DNA from: Anomaloglossus baeobatrachus
Lineage: Eukaryota; Chordata; Amphibia; Anura; Aromobatidae
Direction: 5' to 3'
Assembly (NCBI RefSeq): GCF_048569485.1
Contig: NC_134364.1
Location: 128,379,089-128,443,088 of the forward strand
DNA length: 64,000 bases
The position numbers and the translations under genes were made by a program. Below, piece after piece: positions 44,701 through 55,496 of this stretch (its first letter is position 1; each line of letters begins with the position of its first letter). The notes under the pieces are model-generated. The model was not told where the DNA came from. It saw only the letters and a list, made by a program, of their open reading frames with translations, and searched no databases.

Positions 44701-47700
44701 TAGTGACCTGAGACTGGGGGAGGTAATTACTACACAGGAGGAGAAGATAGTGTAGATAGTGACCTGGGACTGGGGGAGGTAATTACTGTACAGGAGAAGA
44801 TAGTGTAGATAGTGACCTTGGACTGGGGGAGGTAATTACTGTACAGGAGGAGAAGATAGTGTAGATAGTGACCTGGGACTGGGGGAGGTAATTACTGTAC
44901 AGGAGAAGATAGTGTAAATAGTGACCTGGGACTGGAGGAGGTAATTACTGTACAGGAGGAGAAGATAGTGTAGATAGTGACCTGGGACTGAGGGAGGTAA
45001 TTACTGTACAGGAGGAGAAGATAGTGTAGATAGTGACCTTGGACTGGGGGAGGTAATTACTGTACAGGAGGGAAGATAGTGTAGATAGTGACCTGGGACT
45101 GAGGGAGGTAATTACTGTACAGGAGGAGAAGATAGTGTAGATAGTGACCTGGGACTGGGGGAGGTAATTACTGTACAGGAGGAGAAGATAGTGTAGATAG
45201 TGACCTGGGACTGGGGGAGGTAATTACTGTACAGGAGGGAAGATAGTGTAGATAGTGACCTGGGACTGGGGGAGGTAATTACTGCACAGGAGAAGATAGT
45301 GTAGATAGTGACCTGGGACTGGGGGAGGTAATTACTGTACAGGAGAAGATAGTGACCTGGGACTGGGGGAGGTAATTACTGTACAGGAGAAGATAGTGTA
45401 GATAGTGACCTGGGACTGGAGGAGGTAATTACTGTACAGGAGAAGATAGTGTAGATAGTGACCTGGGACTGGGGGAGGTAATTACTGTACAGGAGAAGAT
45501 AGTGTAGATAGTGACCTGGGCTGGGGGAGGTAATTACTGTACAGGAGGGGAAGATAGTGTAGATACTGACCTGGGACTGGGGGAGGCAATTACTGTACAG
45601 GAGAAGATAGTGTAGATAGTGACCTGGGCTGGGGGAGGTAATTACTGTACAGGAGGGGAAAATAGTGTAGATAGTGACCTGGGACTGGGGGAGGTAATTA
45701 CTGTACAGGAGAAGATAGTGTAGATAGTGACCTGGGACTGGGGGAGGCAATTACTGTACAGGAGAAGATAGTGTAGATAGTGACCTGGGACTGGGGGAGG
45801 CAATTACTGTACAGGAGAAGATAGTGTAGATAGTGACCTGGGACTGGGGGAGGTAATTACTGTACAGGAGAAGATAGTGCAAATAGTGACCTGGGCTGGG
45901 GGAGGTAATTACTGTACAGGAGAAGATAGTGTAGATAGTGACCTGGGACAGGGGAGGTCATTACTGTACAGGAGAAGATAGTGTAGATAGTGACCTGGGA
46001 CTGGGGGAGGTAATTACTGTACAGGAGAAGATAGTGTAGATAGTGACCTGGGACTGGGGGAGGTAATTACTGTACAGGAGAAGATAGTGTAGATAGTGAC
46101 CTGGGACTGGGGGAGGTAATTACTGTACAGGAGAAGATAGTGTAGATAGTGACCTGGGACTGGGGGAGGTAATTACTGTACAGGAGAAGATAGTGTAGAT
46201 AGTGACCTGGGACTGGGGGAGGTAATTACTGTACAGGAGAAGATAGTGTAGATAGTGACCTGGGCTGGGGGAGGTAATTACTGTACAGGAGAAGATAGTG
46301 TAGATAGTGACCTGGGACTGGAGGAGGTAATTACTGTACAGGAGAAGATAGTGTAGATAGTGACCTGGGACAGGGGAGGTCATTACTGTACAGGAGAAGA
46401 TAGTGTAGATAGTGACCTGGGACTGGGGGAGGTAATTACTACACAGGAGGAGAAGATAGTGTAGATAGTGACCTGGGACTGGGGGAGGTAATTACTGTAC
46501 AGGAGAAGATAGTGTAAATAGTGACCTGGGACTGGGGGGAGGTAATTACTGTACAGGAGAAGATAGTGTAGATAGTGACCTGGGACTGGGGGAGGTAATT
46601 ACTGCACAGGAGAAGATAGTGTAAATAGTGACCTGGGACTGGGGGGAGGTAATTACTGTACAGGAGAAGATAGTGTAGATAGTGACCTGGGACTGGGGGA
46701 GGTAATTACTGCACAGGAGAAGATAGTGTAGATAGTGACCTGAGACTGGTGGAGGTAATTACTGTACAGAAGAAGACAGTGTAGAGAGTGACCTGGGACT
46801 GGTGGAGGTAATTACTGAACAGGAGAGGATAGTGTAGATAGTGACCTGGGACTGGGGGAGGTAATTACTGTACAGGAGAAGATAGTGTAGATAGTGACCT
46901 GGGACAGGGGAGGTCATTACTGTACAGGAGAGGATAGTGTAGAGAGTGACCTGGGACTGGGGGAGGTAATTACTGAACAGGAGAGGATAGTGTAGATAGT
47001 GACCTGGGACTGGGGGAGGTAATTACTGTACAGGAGAAGATAGTGTAGATAGTGACCTGGGACTGGGGGAGGTAATTACTGTACAGGAGAAGATAGTGTA
47101 GATAGTGACCTGGGACTGGGGGGAGGTAATTACTGAACAGGAGAGGATAGTGTAGATAGTGACCTGGGACTGGGGGAGGTCATTACTGTACAGAAGAGGA
47201 TAGTGTAGATAGTGACCTGGGACTGGGGGAGGTAATTACTGCACAGGAGAAGATAGTGTAGATAGTGACCTGGGATTGGGGGAGGTAATTACTGCACAGG
47301 AGAAGATAGTGTAGATAGTGACCTGGGACTGGGGGGAGGTAATTACTGCACAGGAGAAGATAGTGTAGATAGTGACCTGGGACTGGGGGAGGTAATTACT
47401 GCACAGGAGAAGATAGTGTAGATAGTGACCTGGGACTGGGGGAGGTAATTACTGCACAGGAGAAGATAGTGTAGATAGTGACCTGGGACTGGGGGAGGTA
47501 ATTACTGTACAGGAGGGAAGATAGTGTAGATAGTGACCTGGGACTGGGGGAGGTAAATACTGCACAGGAGAAGATAGTGTAGATAGTGACCTGGGACTGG
47601 GGGAGGTAATTACTGTACAGGAGAAGATAGTGTAGATAGTGACCTGGGACTGGGGGAGGTAATTACTGTACAGGAGAAGATAGTGTAGATAGTGACCTGG

Positions 47701-48000
47701 GACTGGGGGAGGTAATTACTGTACAGGAGAAGATAGTGTAGATAGTGACCTGGGACTGGGGGAGGTAATTACTGTACAGGAGAAGGTAGTGTAGATAGTG
47801 ACCTGGGACTGGGGGAGGTAATTACTGTACAGGAGAAGATAGTGTAGATAGTGACCTGGGACTGGGGGAGGTAATTACTGTACAGGAGAAGGTAGTGTAG
47901 ATAGTGACCTGGGACTGGGGGAGGTAATTACTGTACAGGAGAAGATAGTGTAGATAGTGACCTGGGACTGGGGGAGGTAATTACTGAACAGGAGGGGAAG
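41785..48000. repeat. 6.2-kb minisatellite, units of about 53 bp
   Basis: Roughly 115 tandem copies of a unit containing aggtaattactgtacaggag, aagatagtgtagatagtgac and ctgggactggggg. Common variants are tactgcacagg, tactgaacagg, agaggatagtgtagagagtg and a gggacagggg form, and they return in runs, showing block-wise amplification. Some units lose the gtagatagt part (44215, 45350). No gene lies in it. Confidence 0.96.
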
Positions 48001-48265
48001 ATTGTGTGTGCAGACAGTATCACATACAATAGGATTAGATACAAGGCTCAGCATACAGTATCACACAGGATTAAATACTGTCATGCTAAATACGAGGGAG
48101 AACCAAGTGAATGGCGAAAGGGAAGGGAAACCCTGCATCTAGGGACCTGGTGGATGGTGACCCCTAACCAAACTTACCACTAGCCCCTGGGGTTCCTCAC
48201 CACCCTAGATAGGTTCCGCACCTATGGGCCGAGCAGGATACCTGAGCCTAGGATGACCCACTTAT
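48001..48265. other. Nothing recognised
   Basis: Transition between two arrays with a weak two-copy repeat (cagtatcacatacaatagga, cagtatcacacaggatta). No exon or RNA gene seen. Confidence 0.5.
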
Positions 48266-48625
48266 CTCCAGAGCAGTAATGTCACCACTCTTGAGATCCG
48301 GCGCCTCTGCAGAGCAGTGACATTACCACTCGTAAGACCTAACGCCTCTGCAGAGCAGTGACATCACCACTCGTGAGACCCGGCGCCTCTGCAGAGCAGT
48401 GACATCACCACTCGTGAGACTCGGCGCCTCTGCAGAGCAGTGACATCACCACTCGTGAGACCCGGCGCCTCTGCAGAGCAGTGACATCACCACTCGTGAG
48501 ACTCGGCGCCTCTGCAGAGCAGTGACATCACCACTCGTGAGACCCGGCGCCTCTGCAGAGCAGTGACATCACCACTCGTGAGACTCGGCGCCTCTGCAGA
48601 GCAGTGAAGTGACCACTCGTGAGAC
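48266..48625. repeat. 41-bp minisatellite with 82-bp two-unit periodicity
   Basis: About eight copies of tctgcagagcagtgacatca followed by ccactcgtgagacccggcgcc. Later units alternate gagacccgg and gagactcgg, so the unit actually multiplied is 82 bp. Confidence 0.94.
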
Positions 48626-49429
48626 CTTGTCCAAAAACGCTAGAAAAAAATGCAGCTGAAAAACACAAAAAAAAAAAACTCAGCAAAGGGCGCATTTTTC
48701 TGCTGTGGCTTTTCCTGCCAAGAGATGCCGAAATGGTACAGAAATCTCTGCAACCAAATACCAAGTGTAGAAAATATGATAATGCTCTCGGTAAGGGAGG
48801 GCGGGGCTGTTGTGATGTCCCTATAAGGGGGCGGGGCTGGGACTGATGTCATTATAAGGGGGTGGGGCTGTGCCATTTATAATGAAGTATCTGCTGCCAC
48901 CTGGTGGTTGTGACAAGAATTGCCCAGCAGGTGAGTAGAGGGTAACTGGGGCATTTCTTCACTGTGTTATAATGAGGCCACAGGGGGCGCTCTAATATTG
49001 ATTGTTCTCATTAGATTGTGCCTCATCTATTAGCCCAGGAGACTGAGGGGCCTCTATACATAAAGGATGGACCCCCATAACCAGACCAGTGCCCCCTGCT
49101 GGCTGTACAGGCCTTATCCATCACATCGGTCTGTTTCCTCTAGGAAGTGATCCCTTTACCTGAGCTGTGCAGATGATCGGGGCCGCCATGGCCGTCCAGC
49201 TTTATCTGGTGATCACTTGGCTCCGGCGGCTTTTCTTCCTATTACATACGTGTCCGGCTCATGGTTAAGATTAATGTAATGCAGCTGAAACACTCCCCGT
49301 CCCTCACTAAAGCCCCACCTCTCTGAATCCTGCCAATGAAATTAAGAGGCGGAGTTTCGGACCCATGGGTGAGGTTAGGAGGAGGTAGAACCGCAGAGGA
49401 CAAAAAGGTAGGAGCAACTTTTGTTGACC
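48626..49429. other. No gene recognised
   Basis: An A-rich stretch (48640-48680), then ggcggggctg repeats at 48798-48870 and gctgccacctggtggttgtg at 48891, which also occurs at 4367. No exon, RNA gene or complete element supported. Confidence 0.5.
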
Positions 49430-49806
49430 ACTGAGTCACCATTATTTTCAATATGCCTCCCTGTACAGTCAGTCGCCATGCTGTTCCAAAGAGCAACTAT
49501 GTTATCTTCTGCTCCACTATTCTATCTCTACACCTGGGTCACTGTGGTAGTAACTACTGAGTCACCGTACTAACCTCTGTATCACCGTAGTAACCACCAA
49601 GTCACCATACTTACCATGAGTCACCATACTAACCACCGAGTCATCATACTAAATACAGAGTTCCTGTACTAATTACTGAGTCACCATACTAACCACCAAG
49701 TCCCCATAGTAACTACTGAGTCAGAATACTAACTTTTGTCATCATACTAACTACTGAGTAACCATACTAAGCTCTAAGTCACCGTACTAACCACTGAGTC
49801 ACCGTA
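49430..49806. repeat. 20-21 bp minisatellite, left part
   Basis: Degenerate copies of accactgagtcaccatacta. It is interrupted at 49811 by a solo LTR and resumes at 51024. Confidence 0.85.
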
Positions 49807-49810
49807 CTAG

Positions 49811-51019
49811 TGTGACGCCCTGGGCAAGCCAGGGGTCACAGGTCATAACACCACCACACCCTACACCCCGGATAGGTACACCGAAGCTACACCAAAAATC
49901 CTTGTTGCCTTCCTCCAGGGGCTGATGTTCACACCAGGGGGTGGGCCTGGCGGTTGGCTCCGCCCACTGAGGAGTTCACAGCCCTGGAGGCGAGAAAACC
50001 AGTCAGTCGAGTAGAGAGTTGAGTGGAGTTGGAGAAGGAAGTGGTAGCGGAGCAAGCGAGAGCAGTAAAAGTGGAAGAGAAAATGATAGTTGAGGAAGCC
50101 TGAAGTTGGTCTGGGTGTGTGCCCCGGACTGAGACAGCAAGGTCAGCAGACGGCGGTGACCGTCTGCAGGAGAGGCTGATCGGAGGTTGCCGAAAGGACC
50201 ATGGACGGGTGGTGGCCCGGCGGTACCGGAGCGGTATACGAAGAGAAGCCAGCACCATTGGCAGGGGTCTTTCGGATCCCGGCAAGGCTAGGAGTCGCCA
50301 TGAATTTGCCAAATCCGTCAGTGAAGGGGACCTCCTGGGTCTCCCAACAACTAAATCCCGATTGAAGGCAACAGTCCAACCGTAGGAGAGAGACACCGCC
50401 ACGGCACCAGTCTCTCAGGGCCAGCGCCTGCGGGCAAAGAGGGGCTCCTCCGGCCCATATCCAAGCTGGGGAGCGGGTTACCGGTGGGAACCCATCGCTA
50501 CCAACAGTGAACTTAGGTGCAGGAAAAGCGACAGTCACCGTCAACTACCGGGGAAAAGCAACAGCAGCCGTCCGTGGGAACCGTCTTTTCAGCCGTGTGT
50601 TTTACCGAGAACTGTGTCACCGTCTCAGGCTGAGTGAGTACCACCGTGCCATGTGGCACAGCGCTGCCCCCGCGACCCTGCACCGGACCTGCCATCCCTC
50701 ATCCCCCCACCTCATCACTGGGCCCCGGGACAACCACCCCCTACCCACGGAGGGGAGAACTAACAACTTTGCTGCTCCCTGTCACCGCTCCCGGGATCCC
50801 CATACAGAGCAGCGGTGGTGTCCACACAATCACCACAACCGTGGGTGGCGTCACGGACAATAAATCCCCAAAACCAATCCCCTTTCACTCACGGGCGAGG
50901 AGCGGCGCTCGAGTCCCCGGGATCCGGCCCATCGCTCGAGCCACCGAGCAGCAGAGGCAGCAGCAGCAGCCGGACCCAAGCAGTGGGAGAGGGCAGCGTC
51001 CCCTCCTCCGCCCGCGACA
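49811..51019 (+). mobile_element. Solo LTR, Gypsy type, plus strand
   Basis: 1209 bp from TGTGACGCCCTGGGCAAG to CCGCCCGCGACA, flanked by the 4-bp direct repeat ctag (49807-49810 and 51020-51023). Same family as 14882-16093 and the provirus at 16109-23481, in the opposite orientation. An AATAAA signal lies near 50861 within gacaataaatccccaaaac. It is inserted in the 20-bp array. Confidence 0.9.
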
Positions 51020-51023
51020 CTAG

Positions 51024-51112
51024 CACACAGAGTCGAGTCACCGTACTAACCACTGAGTCACCGTACTGAGCTCTAAGTCACCATACCAAATACCGAGTCA
51101 CCATACCAATCC
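51024..51112. repeat. 20-21 bp minisatellite, right part
   Basis: Four degenerate units (ccgagtcaccataccaa) continuing the array at 49430-49806 beyond the solo LTR. Confidence 0.8.
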
Positions 51113-51277
51113 CTGAGATCAGCATGTATGATCGGTAATACTGCTGGCTGACCTGTTTGTCTTTGTTAGATTAGTGGAGCGACTCCCCGCATTACCACTC
51201 AGCCAGCCAGCCAGCCTCCCTGTCCGTCCCTCCCTCCCTCGAAAAGGACACAGACGCCTGATAACAAATCTGGACAT

Positions 51278-51283
51278 TTTATT
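51278..51283 (-). terminator. Polyadenylation signal of the S100 gene
   Basis: AATAAA on the minus strand (tttatt here), about 78 bases past the stop codon at 51361-51363. The cleavage site would be expected a little further, around 51255-51268. The short 3' UTR is typical of S100 genes. Confidence 0.75.
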
Positions 51284-51360
51284 GGCAGATCTCACCATGA
51301 TATAAATCCCCCCTTTCCCCCGCATTCTCATAGCGCCTGCGTATACCGCAGCGCTCGTCC

Positions 51361-54300
51361 TCACTGACAGCAGATGCTCTCCTTCAGGGCCATGGTCAGG
51401 CAGCTCATGAAGATCATAAATTCCTTGAAGTCGACCTTCTTGTCTCCGTCCATGTCCATCTTCCCGATGATTCCCTTCAGCAACTCGTCCTTGCTCTGGT
51501 TTTGCTGTGGGAAGGCCGGTGGAGCGTCACTCAGGGTCACACATACAATGGCTTATATATACACACACATCAACCCTCAGGATTATAAAACGCTGAGGAA
51601 TATGTTGGCGCTATAGAAATACAGTGTGTCCACCCATATCCTGTCCACCGCCATTAACTTGAGAACGGCGGCAGCTATAGGCATAGAAGTGGTGTCTAGG
51701 TATAGTAAAGTAGCCATGTGCTACGCAATGAAACCACCTATAGCGCCACCTGGTGGAAAACAACGGAGTTAGCATTTTTTATCTCGAAAACGGAACGAGA
51801 TAGAGAAAAAAAAAGTGAATTAAAAAAAATTGTAGGGCCTCATCAATTCAATCCGAAGCGACACCTTGCATACAGAAATGCTATGATTAGAGCGTGTAAC
51901 ACTCACAAGGCTGCGGACGTGAAGCGATACCTCATGGAGACCTTCCTACAAGTCATTGGGTATGGAGGCTGTGTGGAGTGACCTCCGCTCTCCTGACCTG
52001 ACCCCATTGGACTTCTTTCTGTGAGGTCACATCACACAGCAGGTGTATGCGACCCCTCCACCAACATTGCAGGACCTACCACCACGTATCACAGATGCTT
52101 GTGCAAACGTGTCACCTGCCATATTGCACAACGTGCAGCAAGATACAGTATGCTGTGCAGAGGCCAGATGTGCATTGCAGCAAGATACAGTATGCTGTGC
52201 AGAGGCCAGATGTGCATTGCAGCCAGATACAGTATGCTGTGCAGAGGCCAGATGTGCATTGCAGCAAGATACAGTATGCTGTGCAGAGGCCAGATGTGCA
52301 TTGCAGCAAGATACAGTATGCTGTGCAGAGGCCAGATGTGCATTGCAGCAAGATACAGTATGCTGTGCAGAGGCCAGATGTGCATTACAGCAAGATACAG
52401 TATGCTGTGCAGAGGCCAGATGTGCATTACAGCCAGATACAGTATGCTGTGCAGAGGCCAGATGTGCATTGCAGCAAGATACAGTATGCTGTGCAGAGGC
52501 CAGATGTGCATTGCAGCAAGATACAGTATGCTGTGCAGAGGCCAGATGTGCATTGCAGCAAGATACAGTATGCTGTGCAGAGGCCAGATGTGCATTGCCG
52601 CAAGATACAGTATGCTGTGCAGAGGCCAGATGTGCATTGCAGCAAGATACAGTATGCTGTGCAGAGGCCAGATGTGCATTGCAGCCAGATACAGTATGCT
52701 GTGCAGAGGCCAGATGTGCATTGCAGCAAGATACAGTATGCTGTGCAGAGGCCAGATGTGCATTGCAGCAAGATACAGTATGCTGTGCAGAGGCCAGATG
52801 TGCATTGCAGCCAGATACAGTATGCTGTGCAGAGGCCAGATGTGCATTGCAGCCAGATACAGTATGCTGCGCAGAGGCCAGATGTGCATTGCAGCCAGAT
52901 ACAGTATGCTGCGCAGAGTGCAGATGTGCATTGCAGCCAGATACAGTATGCTGCGCAGAGTGCAGATGTGCATTGCAGCCAGATACAGTATGCTGCGCAG
53001 AGGCCAGATGTGCATTGCAGCAAGATACAGTATGCTGTGCAGAGGCCAGATGTGCATTGCAGCAAGATACAGTATGCTGTGCAGAGGCCAGATGTGCATT
53101 GCAGCCAGATACAGTATGCTGTGCAGAGGCCAGATGTGCATTGCAGCCAGATACAGTATGCTGTGCAGAGGCCAGATGTGCATTGCAGCAGGATACAGTA
53201 TACTGTGCAGAGGCCAGATGTGCATTGCAGCAGGATACAGTATGCTGTGCAGAGGCCAGATGTGCATTACAGCAAGATACAGTATGCTGTGCAGAGGCCA
53301 GATGTGCATTGCAGCAAGATACAGTATGCTGTGCAGAGTCCAGATGTGCATTGCAGCAGGATACAGTATGCTGTGCAGAGGCCAGATGTGCATTGCAGCA
53401 AGATACAGTATGCTGTGCAGAGGCCAGATGTGCATTGCAGCAGGATACAGTATGCTGTGCAGAGTCCAGATGTGCATTGCAGCAGGATACAGTATGCTGT
53501 GCAGAGGCCAGATGTGCATTGCAGCAAGATACAGTATGCTGTGCAGAGGCCAGATGTGCATTGCAGCAAGATACAGTATGCTGTGCAGAGGCCAGATGTG
53601 CATTGCAGCAAGATACAGTATGCTGTGCAGAGGCCAGATGTGCATTGCAGCAAGATACAGTATGCTGTGCAGAGTGCAGATGTGCATTGCAGCAAGATAC
53701 AGTATGCTGTGCAGAGGCCAGATGTGCATTGCAGCAAGATACAGTATGCTGTGCAGAGGCCAGATGTGCATTGCAGCAAGATACAGTATGCTGTGCAGAG
53801 GCCAGATGTGCATTGCAGCAAGATACAGTATGCTGTGCAGAGGCCAGATGTGCATTGCAGCCAGATACAGTATGCTGTGCAGAGGCCAGATGTGCATTGC
53901 AGCAAGATACAGTATGCTGTGCAGAGGCCAGATGTGCATTGCAGCTGACTGGGAACACTGAGCATCAAAGTTAAATGAGCGCCATATGCGTGACCAGCAT
54001 TCAATATTTTTTGGGGGGTCATGGGTTTCATATCATAGCATTTCTGTATGCAAGGTGTGGATTCGTATTGATTTGATGATGCCCTACAACTTTGTAATTC
54101 ACTTTTTTTTCTCTACCTCGTACTGTTTTCGAAATAAAAATGCTAACTCCGTTGTTTTTCACCAGGTGGCGATATAAGTGGTTTCATTGCGTAGCGCATG
54201 GCTACTTTACTATACCTAGACACCACTTCTATGCCTATATCTGACGCCGTTCTCAAGTGGTGGACAGGATATGGGTGGTCACACTGTATAGAAATATTAA

Positions 54301-54977
54301 TGCTGGTAACCCGATTTTGGGACAGTGAGGGGAAGGGGGGGGCGCTCCGCCCGACTCTGGGACAGTGAGGGAAGGGAGGGGGGGGGGGGCGCTCCGCCCG
54401 ACTCTGGGACAGTGAGGGAAGGGAGGGGGGGGGGGGCGCTCCGCCCGACTCTGGGACAGTGAGGGAAGGGAGGGGGGGGGGGCGCTCCGCCCGACTCTGG
54501 GACAGTGAGGGAAGGGAGGGGGGGGGGGGGGCGCTCCGCCCGACTCTGGGACAGTGAGGGAGGGGGGGGGGGGGCGCTCCGCCCGACTCTGGGACAGTGA
54601 GGGAGGGGGGGGGGGGGGGGGGCGCTCCGCCCGACTCTGGGACAGTGAGGGAGGGGGGGGGGGGGGGGGGGCGCCCGACTCTGGGACAGTGAGGGAGGGG
54701 GGACAGTGAGGGAGGGGGGGGGGGGGGGCGCTCCGCCCGACTCTGGGACAGTGAGGGAGGGGGGGGGGGCGCTCCGCCCGACTCTGGGACAGTGAGGGAG
54801 GGGGGGGGGCTCCTCCTGACTCTGGGATGTCGCAGCCATACTTACACATAGTGCGGGGAACTCTTTCTTGGCCAAGTCACAGAGCTCTGCCTGGCTGAGG
54901 GTGCTGCAGTCGCCATCGCCTTTGGCGTACTTATCAAAGGTTAGGACGATGGCGATCATCTGGTCTTGAAGAGTCAT
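51361..54977 (-). CDS. S100-family EF-hand calcium-binding protein, two coding exons
   Basis: Coding parts lie at 54977-54846 (44 codons) and 51504-51361 (47 codons plus stop), giving 91 residues, the normal S100 length. Exon 2 starts after acceptor tttcctcag at 54984 and ends at donor GTAAGT (54845); exon 3 follows acceptor cttcccacag. The join is phase 0, at the usual S100 position between the two EF hands. The pseudo-EF loop is residues 18-31 with E31; the canonical loop is DMDGDKKVDFKE, residues 61-72, with Asp at 61, 63, 65 and 69 and Glu at 72, the same numbers as in S100B. The protein ends ESICCQ. S100 proteins act as calcium-triggered dimers binding partner proteins. All frames and sites look intact. 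The paralogue is not identified. Intron 2 (51505-54845) holds a mariner-type element and a G-run array. Confidence 0.9.
51622..54286 (+). mobile_element. Mariner-type DNA transposon with long inverted repeats
   Basis: Left end CAGTGTGTCCACCCATATCC at 51622; the minus-strand reading of the right end at 54286 is CAGTGTGACCACCCATATCC. Both ends are flanked by TA (51620-51621 and 54287-54288), the Tc1/mariner target duplication. The inverted repeats run about 260 bp (51622-51888 and 54033-54286). Inside, 51950-52135 encodes the C-terminal end of a mariner-like transposase (TSFC in place of the usual DFFLWG, then ITDACANVSPAILHNV), broken by stops and frameshifts; the N-terminal two thirds are lost. 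A 42-bp array fills the rest. It sits in intron 2 of the S100 gene in the opposite orientation. Confidence 0.85.
52130..53945. repeat. 42-bp minisatellite, open in all frames
   Basis: About 43 copies of gcagcaagatacagtatgct followed by gtgcagaggccagatgtgcatt, with few variants (ccagat, caggat, gcgcag, agtgcag). The unit is 14 codons long and free of stops in all six frames, hence open frames above 600 codons on both strands. One forward frame continues past the array into MCIAADWEH, which resembles the C-terminus of mariner transposases, so the seed was probably transposase coding sequence. Confidence 0.95.
54310..54830. repeat. G-run minisatellite next to the S100 exon 2 donor
   Basis: About ten units of cgctccgcccgactctggga, cagtgagggaggg and a pure G-run of 8 to 20 bases. 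The plus strand is the template strand of the S100 gene, so the transcript carries long C-runs. The array ends about ten bases from the exon 2 splice donor (54841-54845). The G-runs can form quadruplexes. Confidence 0.95.
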
Positions 54978-54992
54978 TGTGATCTGAGGAAA

Positions 54993-55212
54993 CAGCAGAG
55001 ATGGACGGTCAGCGACTACAGACAGCGGAGATGGACAGTCAGCGACTACAGACAGCGGAGATGGACAGTCAGCGACTACAGACAGCGGAGATGGACAGTC
55101 AGCGACTACAGACAGCGGAGATGGACAGTCAGCGACTACAGACAGCGGAGATGGACAGTCAGCGACTACAGACAGCGGAGATGGACGGTCAGCGACTACA
55201 GACAGCGGAGCC
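54993..55212. repeat. 30-bp minisatellite in S100 intron 1
   Basis: Seven copies of gcggagatggacagtcagcg followed by actacagaca, starting only about ten bases upstream of the exon 2 acceptor (54984-54985). Copies are almost perfect. Confidence 0.95.
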
Positions 55213-55496
55213 GGTATATAAATAGGCAGAGGATGAAGAGAGTCCAATTCTATGAAGACATCACTGTCATATGCAGAACTGCCGGATACATCGCCCCGAG
55301 GACACAGGCAGGATGCACCAGGGCAAATATCTGCCAAAGACAAACCAAAGCAGCGGCTGCTCAGGGGACATCCATCATCCATGTACTACACATATAGCGC
55401 CATCCACCAAATCACGTCACAGGCAGAGACACCCCCAAAAATAAGTGCGCACAACACATCACAGACAAGGCGAGGGAGGCATGGAATAGTATAGAC

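Noticed and set aside
52021-53974. Open frames above 600 codons on both strands
   Set aside because: They translate a 42-bp stop-free tandem unit; no start context, exon structure or non-repetitive domain supports a gene.
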